Source: a bacterium
GTDB taxonomy: Bacteria > Latescibacterota > UBA2968 > GCA-2709665
Direction of reading: 5' to 3'
DNA: 22,531 nucleotides
Assembly: GCA_027619145.1 (NCBI GenBank)
Contig: JAQCGA010000007.1
Coordinates: 1 to 22,531, forward strand
Shown: one piece after another, positions 13,841 to 21,548 of the stretch
How the letters are laid out: the number at the start of each line of letters is the position of its first letter
Numbering within the stretch: the first letter of the stretch is position 1
Program-made: the position numbers and the translations under genes
The notes under the pieces: generated by a model
The model's database searches: none
The model's input: the letters and a program-made list of their open reading frames with translations, nothing else
Told to the model about the DNA's origin: nothing

Positions 13841-15336
13841 ACGTCCGGCGGCAATTCTCTGGATTCTACAGGCGGCACCATTTCCTTGCGGAACGAGTTG
13901 CGAACGGTGCGGAATTCGTCCAGCAGGGTTCGGCCTTCCAGCGCGAGTAGGACCGCTGCGTAAACGAGAGAAAAGCAGACTATGCCTGAAAGGATTGCCA
14001 GGGGGGGCGAAAGCGGTTCGATAAAGCGGCCGACAGCGAGGCGGACGGCCAGGGCGGCGGTTGCAGAAAGCAGGGGCGGCAGTGCGGTTCGTAGCCAGGG
14101 AACGTCCACATAGCGGGTGGCGCGGCGAACGGCCAGGGCGAGACCGGCCATAACCGCGAGGTCCATGCCAATGGCCGCACCGATTGGACCCAGGGGTTGA
14201 ATCAGGAGGGGTACCAGAACGATCAAGAGCCCGGCCTGGACGGAGGCGAAGAGGATGATGCCTTTCAGATCTCCGAGCCCCTGAAAGAGCGCATAGAGGT
14301 CTTCCAGGACAGGACGGCAGAGCGAGTAGACCACCAGCATTTGAAGGAGTGGGGCCACGGGCATCCATTTTTCATCGGCCAGGAAAGGGATCAGAGTGGG
14401 GGCTTCAACGGCCAGGATGAGCGAAGCGGGGGTTGCGGCCCTCAGGATGAAGCGGAGGGCGCGGCGGTAGGCGGCGGAGAGCTGTGTGCGATTGTTCTGA
14501 TACCGCGCATATACGGTGCTGGTTACGCTGATAATCGTATGTGTGACTGCTCCGGTGGGGATCTGGGCGAACTGGTGGGCGCGGCCGTAAAAACCCAGCG
14601 CATTGCTTCCCAACAGGGTACCTACGAGAAACCGGTCGTAGCTCTGGATGAAGACCTGGAGGATGCCGCCCATCCAGAATCTGACTCCGTAGTGCATGAG
14701 TTTTCGGGCACCCGGGCTGTTGAATTCTCCTGGGCGGGGTAACCGGGGTGGCCTGCGGGTCCAGATCAACGTGGCATAAACGGTGACGTATCCAACGCTA
14801 TAGACGGAATACCCCAGGATGAGCGCCCAGACGCTGTGGGTGAGAAAGGCAACGGCCAGCGCCACAATGGAGGCCAGCACGGTGGCAGAGGCATGGGAAA
14901 AAGCCAGCCGACCGAAATCGAGATCTCGTCGGATCTGGACTTCCGAAGTCCACAGCGCGTTGCGGAGCAGATCCAGGCCGGCAAAGATGAGCAGTACAGT
15001 GGCGACAATCCCTTCATAAAAAAAGAACGCCACGATGGAGGCCAGAAGCGTTCCTGCCGCCCCCAATCCCATGTTCAGGAGAAAATGTGTGGGGGCGAGT
15101 TCGTCAATGTGGTCGTGTTCGTGGAGCAAGGCCAGGTGGAGGCCCAGGTTGCGGAGGCTGATGACCATGGCCACCACGACCGTGGCCAGTTCAACGTCTC
15201 CGAACTCAGCTGGATCGAGCAGGCGCAACAGCAAGATAGTAGCAACCCAGTTGACCAGGCGGGCCACGTAGGCGCTGCCAATGGTCTGGAGTGCGCCGCG
15301 CGCGATTCGGTGCACAGGCGAGTGCTGCTCAGGCAT
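13837..15336 (-). CDS. Wzx-like oligosaccharide flippase (MOP superfamily)
   Basis: A 499-aa polytopic membrane protein with about twelve hydrophobic segments. The N-terminus (RIARGALQTIGSAYVARLVNWVATILLLRLLDPAEFGDVELATVVVAM) is typical of the lipopolysaccharide/teichoic acid translocases of the MOP superfamily, as are LMHYGVRFWMGGILQVFIQSYDRFLVGTLLGSNALGFYGRAHQ and the central PLLQMLVVYSLCRP. These flip undecaprenyl-linked oligosaccharides to the outer face of the inner membrane. The ATG at 15334-15336 overlaps the stop of the upstream gene by 8 nt, so translation is likely coupled. A start 12 codons earlier is possible but has no support. I saw no Wzy polymerase. Confidence 0.9.
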   Translation of the reverse strand: MPEQHSPVHRIARGALQTIGSAYVARLVNWVATILLLRLLDPAEFGDVELATVVVAMVISLRNLGLHLALLHEHDHIDELAPTHFLLNMGLGAAGTLLASIVAFFFYEGIVATVLLIFAGLDLLRNALWTSEVQIRRDLDFGRLAFSHASATVLASIVALAVAFLTHSVWALILGYSVYSVGYVTVYATLIWTRRPPRLPRPGEFNSPGARKLMHYGVRFWMGGILQVFIQSYDRFLVGTLLGSNALGFYGRAHQFAQIPTGAVTHTIISVTSTVYARYQNNRTQLSAAYRRALRFILRAATPASLILAVEAPTLIPFLADEKWMPVAPLLQMLVVYSLCRPVLEDLYALFQGLGDLKGIILFASVQAGLLIVLVPLLIQPLGPIGAAIGMDLAVMAGLALAVRRATRYVDVPWLRTALPPLLSATAALAVRLAVGRFIEPLSPPLAILSGIVCFSLVYAAVLLALEGRTLLDEFRTVRNSFRKEMVPPVESRELPPDV

Positions 15337-17752
15337 TGGGGTTCTCTTTCGACCTGGGGAAAAAGAAGACAATGCCGATAATCAGGCCCAGGGTAGAGAG
15401 GAGAGAGATCCACCGGCAGGCCACGGCGATGGGGTCGCGGAAGCGAAATTCCACACGGTGCTCGCCAGCCCGGAGGGCAACGGCTTTCCAGACGTAGTTG
15501 GCTCGCAGGAGAGGTTCGATTTTTCCGTCTACGTACACGTTCCAGAAGGGATGGTAGTTTTCGGATATGACGAGCAGGCGCGGGCCTTGTGAGGAAACCT
15601 GGAGTTCGATGTGGCCTTCGCGCTCCTTGTAGGAAAGAAGCTCGAGGCGATCTGTTTGCAGGTCCGGGTCCGGATCTGGAGTAAAGCCGGGGGGTTCGGT
15701 TTCCAGAATGGCGGTTTGTGTGGGGGGAAATTCCGGGTTGGAGAGGTGTTGCAGGATGCGTATTTCGTCGGTTTCGACGGTGTACTGGGGGGCCAGATAG
15801 AACCAGGGCAGGGCGAGTTCGTTCTGGTAGATGTACAGCCCGTTGGCCGAGAGGGCTTCGGGCAGGCCCTGCAGAGCTTGGCGAGAGACGATATATTTTG
15901 TGTTGAGGAGGTTCAGAATGGCCAGATTCTGGAGGGTTTCGCCCTGGATGATTCGGTCGTAGCGCAGTACGGAGAAAGGCTCGTGGTGATCCACAGTGAC
16001 TTTGTCTATGTAGGTGCGCATGCCCATGTCTTTGCCGGGAATGGGTACAGGGAGTGGGGAGAGAAACAGGACGCGGTAGAGGTCCTGGTTTCGGTTGAAG
16101 AAGTTGAATACGTCCGGGTACATTTGTTCGGGCGGCGGCTGGCGATTGGGGTCTGTATAGACGAGGAACGATTTGTCGATGCGCCAGGTGTCAAAAAGCA
16201 TGAGAGGTAGGAGCAGGACAACAAGGAGTGCCGGTGAGAGGGATCCCTGGGTTCGCTTCCGGACAAGGAAGTAGAGCAGGGTGATGAGGGCGGCGGCTGT
16301 GAGAGCGCCCCGGCTGAGGTTGGGGAGATTGGCCTGGGCGATCTGGAGTTTGGAACTTGGAATATCCGACCAGAAGACGCCGGTCCAGAGTGACAGGGCG
16401 GCTCCTGGAGCCAGAGCAACCAGAAGGAGGAGGCCTCCGGCAATGCCGGAACCGATGGCAAGATTGCGCTGGAATTGAGAAGAAGGGTCCGGTTCACCCA
16501 GAAGACGGTCCAGGCCAATGGCCGCCAGGACGCAGGCGGGGAAGGCGAAGAGGAAGGCGATCATGCCGGGTACACGAAGTACCTTCATGCCGGGAACAAA
16601 GCGGTAGAGCAGGCCGTGTAGCGGCGTATGCGGGCCTAAGGAGAACGCAAGAGAAAGTAAAAAGAGAGCCAGGAGGAGCTGGACGCGGGGATCTTTCCGG
16701 GTTCGGGCAAGTGCCAGGGCGGCAAAGAAGAGTACGATGATGCCAAAGTACTCGGAGTTCAATTTGAGCGGATTGCGGCCCCAGTAGTGGTTTTCTTGCT
16801 GGGCAGGATCGAAGAAGTGTACGAATTCCGGGATGATCAGAGAGGCGATTTCTTCAGGGTGGAGTGCCCAGGACTGGGCGTATTCCAGACCTTTGCCTTC
16901 GCCTTCTGGCTGGACAGCACGGCGGGACTGGGTTTTGGTGTACCAGTATTGCGGGAATGTACCCACGGCACCAATGGCCAGCCCCAGACAAACGGCTCCT
17001 GCGCTGAAGAGGCTACGGCGCAGGGTAGCTGCGGTATTTTTTTCGAGACGATGGAGATGGAGTACCTGGAAGAGAAATAGGATCCCCAAGCCCCAGAGGC
17101 CGTAGTAGAGCATCTGGAGGTGGGGCGTGTAGATGCCGGCACCGATGCCTGCGCTGAGCAGCAGGAAGTAGATGGGCCGGCCTGTGAGGAGGCCCCGATA
17201 GAGACCCCAAACCATGAGAGGGAAGAGGGCAATGACGAGCATCTTGGCTTCTTGACCGGCGAAAATAAATGTGAGCAGGGTGGGTGTAGAAGCGTATGCG
17301 ACACCGGAGAAGAGGGCCGTGAGTGGACGGAGGTTGAAGCCCCGGATGCAGAGGTACATGAAGTACCCCGCTGAAAACATAGCAAAAAAGTAACGCCAGC
17401 CCAGGTAGCGGTGGTGGCTGGTGAAGAGGGAGATGATGTGTAACGGGAAATACTGGGGCATGCGGGCGCCGGTCATAGGCGTTCCGCCCAGGTAACGCGT
17501 CCAGTTGGCGGGCTCCAGGTCTTTGACTTTTTGAAGAAAGGGTTCTTCTCCGGCGTGATATTCTGAGCCGGTGTCCTGGCCGACCATGACGTTGTCTGTA
17601 AAGACAAAGCCGGTGAAATAGACGATGCTCAGCAGGGCGAAGAAGATGATTGGGGCCCAGGTGGTAGAGAGAAACGGCTGGAAGCGTTCTAGCGGACTTG
17701 TAGAGGAAGAGTGGCTCTGTTTGGTGCGCGGGTTGGGTCGTTTGCCTTTCAC
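15329..17752 (-). CDS. YfhO-like large polytopic membrane protein
   Basis: An 807-aa protein with many membrane segments from residue 33 to about 525 and a soluble C-terminal beta-rich part (about 545-765), then a last helix (ISLLSTLGLIIGIVFFF). The family start has GFVFTDNVMVGQDTGSEYHA and later TPTLLTFIFAGQEAKMLVIALFPLMVW, HPEEIASLIIPEFVHFF and GMKVLRVPGMIAFLFAF, all usual for the YfhO group. YfhO proteins are GT-C-like and are linked to surface glycan glycosylation, but the exact reaction here is unknown. The start is GTG, with GGAGG seven nt upstream. A 21-nt heptad array lies in frame near residues 462-470. The end overlaps the flippase by 8 nt. Confidence 0.82.
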   Translation of the reverse strand: MKGKRPNPRTKQSHSSSTSPLERFQPFLSTTWAPIIFFALLSIVYFTGFVFTDNVMVGQDTGSEYHAGEEPFLQKVKDLEPANWTRYLGGTPMTGARMPQYFPLHIISLFTSHHRYLGWRYFFAMFSAGYFMYLCIRGFNLRPLTALFSGVAYASTPTLLTFIFAGQEAKMLVIALFPLMVWGLYRGLLTGRPIYFLLLSAGIGAGIYTPHLQMLYYGLWGLGILFLFQVLHLHRLEKNTAATLRRSLFSAGAVCLGLAIGAVGTFPQYWYTKTQSRRAVQPEGEGKGLEYAQSWALHPEEIASLIIPEFVHFFDPAQQENHYWGRNPLKLNSEYFGIIVLFFAALALARTRKDPRVQLLLALFLLSLAFSLGPHTPLHGLLYRFVPGMKVLRVPGMIAFLFAFPACVLAAIGLDRLLGEPDPSSQFQRNLAIGSGIAGGLLLLVALAPGAALSLWTGVFWSDIPSSKLQIAQANLPNLSRGALTAAALITLLYFLVRKRTQGSLSPALLVVLLLPLMLFDTWRIDKSFLVYTDPNRQPPPEQMYPDVFNFFNRNQDLYRVLFLSPLPVPIPGKDMGMRTYIDKVTVDHHEPFSVLRYDRIIQGETLQNLAILNLLNTKYIVSRQALQGLPEALSANGLYIYQNELALPWFYLAPQYTVETDEIRILQHLSNPEFPPTQTAILETEPPGFTPDPDPDLQTDRLELLSYKEREGHIELQVSSQGPRLLVISENYHPFWNVYVDGKIEPLLRANYVWKAVALRAGEHRVEFRFRDPIAVACRWISLLSTLGLIIGIVFFFPRSKENPNA
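16345..16365 (-). repeat. In-frame heptad array (TTCCAA type) inside the YfhO-like gene
   Basis: On the plus strand GGAGTTT, GGAACTT and GGAATAT are three consecutive heptads. Read on the coding strand they give IPSSKLQ, exactly seven codons. The motif is like AAGTTCCAAGTTCC-type dispersed repeats. Confidence 0.5.
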
Positions 17753-17786
17753 GGATCAACCTCCGACGGCGGGTTGGGGAAGGGAG

Positions 17787-19193
17787 TCAGGCGGAAGGGG
17801 CGTGTTTCAGGTAGCCCCGTTCGAAGTAGGCCCGCTCGGTGCCCACGTTTTCAATATTGTATGGTTTACCGTCCACAATGCTCCTGGCTGCAAGAATACC
17901 CATTTCCAGCGAGTGGTCCTGGTTGGTGTATTTGAAGCGGCCGGGTCGGCCAATATAAATGAGGTTTGAGAACTGGTCGAGGTATGTGGTGACGGTATTT
18001 AAGCAGGTACGGTATTTCAGGTCGTACACGGGATATACATTGGCTTTTTTGATGTGGTGGATCTCCTGGACTTCATCGCGCTGAACCAGGTTGAGTTTTT
18101 CCAGCCAGGGAATAGCGGTTTCAAAAAGATCTTCTCTGGACATATTCCAGGTTTCGTCATCTTTCCAACAGAAGAATTCGATGAAGAGTGACGTTTTATC
18201 CTGGGGTGCCATTTTTTTCGAAAAGTTTTTCATTTCGGAAATTCTGCCGAAAGGAATCTCGCGGTCCGGGAAGTAGATCCACTGGTCTCTGGTGACAGAC
18301 GGTTTGTTGAGGGTGAGGAAAAGATAGACCTGAGAGCGGTACCTCAAACATTCCAGTGCGTGCAGAACCTCTTTGGGTGGGGCAGGGTTGAGCAAGCGTG
18401 TGAAGACGGTGATGGGAATGGATGAGACCACGTGCTCTGGGGAGAACGTTTGTCCGGATTTGAGTGTGATCGAGGTGATACGATTGTCGTTGTGAAGAAT
18501 CTGCTTGGGTTCATTTTCGAGCAGGACGGTATTTTTTGGTTCGATTTTTTTACGAATGCTTTCGTAGATCAGGCCGGTTCCCATGTCCGGGTAATAGAAC
18601 TGGTCTACGAGGCTACGTGGCTGGTTGCCACGGAAGAGTGCGTTGGTCATCAGGCTTCGCAGGGAGAGGCCTTTGATGCGTTGCTGGGCCCAGTCCACAG
18701 AGAGCTGGTTGCAAGATAGACCCCAAATTTTTTCGGTATAGTTGAGGACGTTGAATTCCGCAAGGGTGCGCCCAAAATTTGAGATTGCAAATTCTTCAAA
18801 ATTCTGGATTTTTCGACGCCTAATTCGTTCGATGAGGTAGTCGAAGAAAGCCCGGAAGGCTTTCCCGAGGCCCATATTGGTGAGGGCGTCTTTCCATTCG
18901 ACAGGATATTTATAAAACTTCCCGTGGATATAAAACCGGGTATACCGGTTCACCTTGATCCACTGTTCGCCGATCAAGTCTTCAATAAAGTCGTAGAGAT
19001 ACTGATTTTGGCTGAAGAAGCGATGTGGGCCGTTGTCTGTGCGGAAGGCACCGAACTGATAGGTGCGAGACAATCCGCCCACGCCAGTGTCTTTTTCTAC
19101 AACGGTGAACGCCTGGTTGGCTCTGTAGAGTTCCATTGCGCAGGCCAGGCCTGCGGGACCTGCGCCGAGAATCAGGGTGGAATTCTGGCTCAT
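17787..19193 (-). CDS. FAD-dependent oxidoreductase, UDP-galactopyranose-mutase/HemY-like
   Basis: A 468-aa flavoprotein. The dinucleotide fold is LILGAGPAGLACAMELY (7-23), with the FAD ribose acidic residue in VVEKDTGVGGLSRTY (31-45) and DNGPHRFFSQNQYLYDFI (53-70). LNYTEKIWGLSCNQLSVDWAQQRIKGLSL is typical of the subgroup found in polysaccharide loci. The C-terminal FAD motif is IYIGRPGRFKYTNQDHSLEMG. It may be a UDP-sugar mutase or a sugar-nucleotide oxidase; the similarity to UDP-galactopyranose mutase is in layout only, so I do not assign glf. Its ATG overlaps the upstream stop (ATGA). The window also encodes HemG of the same fold, an unrelated role. Confidence 0.82.
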   Translation of the reverse strand: MSQNSTLILGAGPAGLACAMELYRANQAFTVVEKDTGVGGLSRTYQFGAFRTDNGPHRFFSQNQYLYDFIEDLIGEQWIKVNRYTRFYIHGKFYKYPVEWKDALTNMGLGKAFRAFFDYLIERIRRRKIQNFEEFAISNFGRTLAEFNVLNYTEKIWGLSCNQLSVDWAQQRIKGLSLRSLMTNALFRGNQPRSLVDQFYYPDMGTGLIYESIRKKIEPKNTVLLENEPKQILHNDNRITSITLKSGQTFSPEHVVSSIPITVFTRLLNPAPPKEVLHALECLRYRSQVYLFLTLNKPSVTRDQWIYFPDREIPFGRISEMKNFSKKMAPQDKTSLFIEFFCWKDDETWNMSREDLFETAIPWLEKLNLVQRDEVQEIHHIKKANVYPVYDLKYRTCLNTVTTYLDQFSNLIYIGRPGRFKYTNQDHSLEMGILAARSIVDGKPYNIENVGTERAYFERGYLKHAPSA

Positions 19194-20767
19194 AGGGGGT
19201 GGGGTGATGTTTGGTTCGGGTTTTCAGGTGCGCCGATCCATTGGATAAGTTTTTTCAGTGAGTACACACAGCCAAATACAAGTAATGCCAGGCCAAAGAA
19301 CATGGCAAGAGTTGATCCGGTTCCCAAAAATCCAGTGCGTAGCGCATTGATCCACCAGAGGTCGAGCATGTCGTAATTTTCCAGGGAAGGTGCCAAGAGA
19401 GGGTATGCTGGATAATTCAGTGCGGTTCCCATAAAAAAACGGGAGGCGGCCGAGGCGATCTGATAATATGCTCCCAGAGGTGGATAAAACAGAGGCGAAA
19501 AAAAAAGTTCCTCCACACGATCTGGGGTGACCAGGATTTTTTCAAGGGCAAAGCGGGTAAAGAGGTGGTAATTGATTAGAGACAGGGGGAGATGGATCAG
19601 AATACCGATTACGCCAAGCGAGAAGGCGACGGTGCGCTGGAGCGATTTTGTTTCGAGTAGACTGCCCAGCGGGAGAAGAAGGAATGGGAGCACGGGCAGC
19701 AGGAAACGCGATCCAAGCGAGTGGCCGCCATGCCAATTTCCGTAGAAGGCGTAAAAGAGAAGGTGTTCCACGAGCAGAGCGGCGAAAAGCCAGGTTTCTC
19801 TGCGGTGAGAAAAGGCCCACTTCCGAAATGCGAATGGGGTAAGCAATGCAACTGGCAAAAAAGGAAGCAGGCCGCGACCGGGGCTCAGAAGCAGGCCGAA
19901 GAGTCCGGTGGCAAACTGGACCGGATTGAGATTTAAGAAACCGCCGATGCGGTCGAAGTCGACCAGGTGATAGCCGGTTTTTAAAATGCCGCCGTAACGT
20001 GCCCAGTTGTACCAGGCGGCAAGGATGGCAAAAAAAGCCAGAGGAATAAGCAGGGCGGCAAGCGTGCGAACTTTGAGAGGACGGGACCGGAGGTCGGCCC
20101 AGAGGTATATGGCGAAAAGGGGTAGCGTGATAACCGCATAGATTTTGGTGAGTACAACAAGGCCAGCCAGGGCACCGGCAAAGGCGAGTGCGATCGGTTT
20201 TCCGGATTGCCGGTAGGTGTGCAGTGCAAAGGCTGTTCCCAGAAAGGTGAGGCCGAGCAACGGTTCGGAAAATCCGTAGGAGGCATAAGGGAATGTAAGA
20301 GATCCCAGCCCAAAGATGCCGGTAAGAAACAGGCAGGTGTACTTGCTGTAGCCAAGGTTGCGCCCAAAGAGAAAGAAGAGTACGCACCATGCGGCAGCGA
20401 TGCCGGTGTTGGTCATGGAGACGGTGAACATGGTGATGTAGTCCGAGGGGATGGAGGGCAAGATGCGGGATGCCAGGCGGCCCATTGTATAGAGGGGGAT
20501 TTCGAAGAGGGCCAGCCCCAGGCCGTAAGGAGAGTAGGTTCGCCCCATTTCTGCTGTAATTCCACCCCCGGGTCCGGCGGCGTACTGGTTTTGCATTTCG
20601 GGGATAAGGAAGGGGCGGTCTCCAATGGCCAGGTCTCCATCCAGGACGATGCTTTCGGCGGTGAGATAGATCCAGAAGCCGTCGCCGCCGTAGTGCCCAC
20701 TGGCGGTGAGCAGGTACAGGCAAAGAAAGAATATGCCAATCCAGCCCGCTGCGGCCCGGTTGTTCAA
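19190..20767 (-). CDS. GT39/ArnT-like membrane glycosyltransferase
   Basis: A 525-aa protein with about 11-12 membrane segments. The first outer loop after helix 1 (SGHYGGDGFWIYLTAESIVLDGDLA, 23-47) has the acidic residues expected of a GT-C enzyme. The loop MGRTYSPYGLGLALFEIPLY and the conserved WHGGHSLGSRFLLPVLPFL are usual in this family. Such enzymes use a polyprenyl-phosphate sugar as donor and act on the periplasmic face. The GtrB-like GT2 at the end of the cluster could make that donor. The start is TTG, with AAGGAG eight nt upstream, so it is an unusual but well-supported start. It overlaps the FAD oxidoreductase by 4 nt. Confidence 0.82.
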   Translation of the reverse strand: MNNRAAAGWIGIFFLCLYLLTASGHYGGDGFWIYLTAESIVLDGDLAIGDRPFLIPEMQNQYAAGPGGGITAEMGRTYSPYGLGLALFEIPLYTMGRLASRILPSIPSDYITMFTVSMTNTGIAAAWCVLFFLFGRNLGYSKYTCLFLTGIFGLGSLTFPYASYGFSEPLLGLTFLGTAFALHTYRQSGKPIALAFAGALAGLVVLTKIYAVITLPLFAIYLWADLRSRPLKVRTLAALLIPLAFFAILAAWYNWARYGGILKTGYHLVDFDRIGGFLNLNPVQFATGLFGLLLSPGRGLLPFLPVALLTPFAFRKWAFSHRRETWLFAALLVEHLLFYAFYGNWHGGHSLGSRFLLPVLPFLLLPLGSLLETKSLQRTVAFSLGVIGILIHLPLSLINYHLFTRFALEKILVTPDRVEELFFSPLFYPPLGAYYQIASAASRFFMGTALNYPAYPLLAPSLENYDMLDLWWINALRTGFLGTGSTLAMFFGLALLVFGCVYSLKKLIQWIGAPENPNQTSPHPL

Positions 20768-20798
20768 AATGCGTTCTCCTTTTCGGCTCTGTGTTCAA

Positions 20799-21536
20799 TC
20801 AAGCTGGAGATTTTTTTAATGGAACCGTATGAGGTCCGCGGCGCAGATATGTGGTTGCGAAGGCATAACTGTACCAGCGCAGGTATTCGGGTAACCAGCG
20901 GAGAACTTTGAAGCGGCTCGTACCCCGGGTTCGTTCGAACCAGAGGGCGGGGATTTCGGCAATGTTCCAGCCCAATCGGTGACATTTGACGAGTAGCTCG
21001 ATGCTGTAGGCAAACCCAACGGAAGATTCGACTTCGATTTGGTCAATGACTTTTCGAGAAAAGAGGCGCAGGCCGTTGCTGGCGTCCCGGGTAGGCAGGC
21101 GTGCGAGATAATACAACGTAAAGGCCGAAGTACGCACCAGGAAAGATTTCAGCCAGGGTGCGCCTTCCATGCAGCCGCCATCTATGAAGCGGCTGGCCGC
21201 GACAATTTCACTTCCCTGCTGAAATTTTTCGCTCATCTGATCTACGATGCCGGCGTTGACGGTATCGTCGGCAGGCCACATGATAACGGCGTCTGCATTG
21301 CTGGTACGAAACCCGGTGAGTACGGCACCGTGGGCTCCCTGACCTTGATTTTGGACGGTGAGAACCTCGCAACCGCCGCTGAATTTTTTCAGGGCTTCCA
21401 GTGTGTTGTCATTTTCATGGTCGTAGCAGATCAGCACGCGGAAGGGCGTTTTTACGGAGGCACAGAACACGTCCAGAACGTCCAGGATGTTGTCGCCTTC
21501 GTTGTAGACGGGGATGATGATGTCGATGTTGGGCAT
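20799..21536 (-). CDS. GT2 glycosyltransferase with PADD in place of DXD
   Basis: A 245-aa single-domain GT2. IDIIIPVYNEGDNI (4-17) and LICYDHENDNT (35-45) build the nucleotide-binding half. VIMWPADDTVN (84-94) lies where other members have DXD, keeping two Asp, a form I associate with a recognised subgroup of this family. GQGAHGAVLTGF and RDASNGLRLFSRK are typical of the Dpm1-like part. No membrane helix is seen at the C-terminus, so it may be cytosolic or peripheral. GGGGA lies six nt before the ATG. It is 12 nt after the stop of the C-methyltransferase and 31 nt before the next start. Substrates are not known. Confidence 0.86.
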   Translation of the reverse strand: MPNIDIIIPVYNEGDNILDVLDVFCASVKTPFRVLICYDHENDNTLEALKKFSGGCEVLTVQNQGQGAHGAVLTGFRTSNADAVIMWPADDTVNAGIVDQMSEKFQQGSEIVAASRFIDGGCMEGAPWLKSFLVRTSAFTLYYLARLPTRDASNGLRLFSRKVIDQIEVESSVGFAYSIELLVKCHRLGWNIAEIPALWFERTRGTSRFKVLRWLPEYLRWYSYAFATTYLRRGPHTVPLKKSPA

Positions 21537-21548
21537 TGCTGTCCCCTG

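Noticed and set aside
17787..19193. Second protoporphyrinogen oxidase
   Set aside because: It has the same flavin fold as HemG, but it sits in the glycan cluster, overlaps a glycosyltransferase gene, and lacks the HemG-type C-terminal motif.
19542..20798. 418-codon minus-strand frame overlapping the GT39-like gene in another frame
   Set aside because: It lacks membrane segments or motifs and is Arg/Pro/His-rich; the GT39-like frame has clear membrane helices and a good ribosome binding site.
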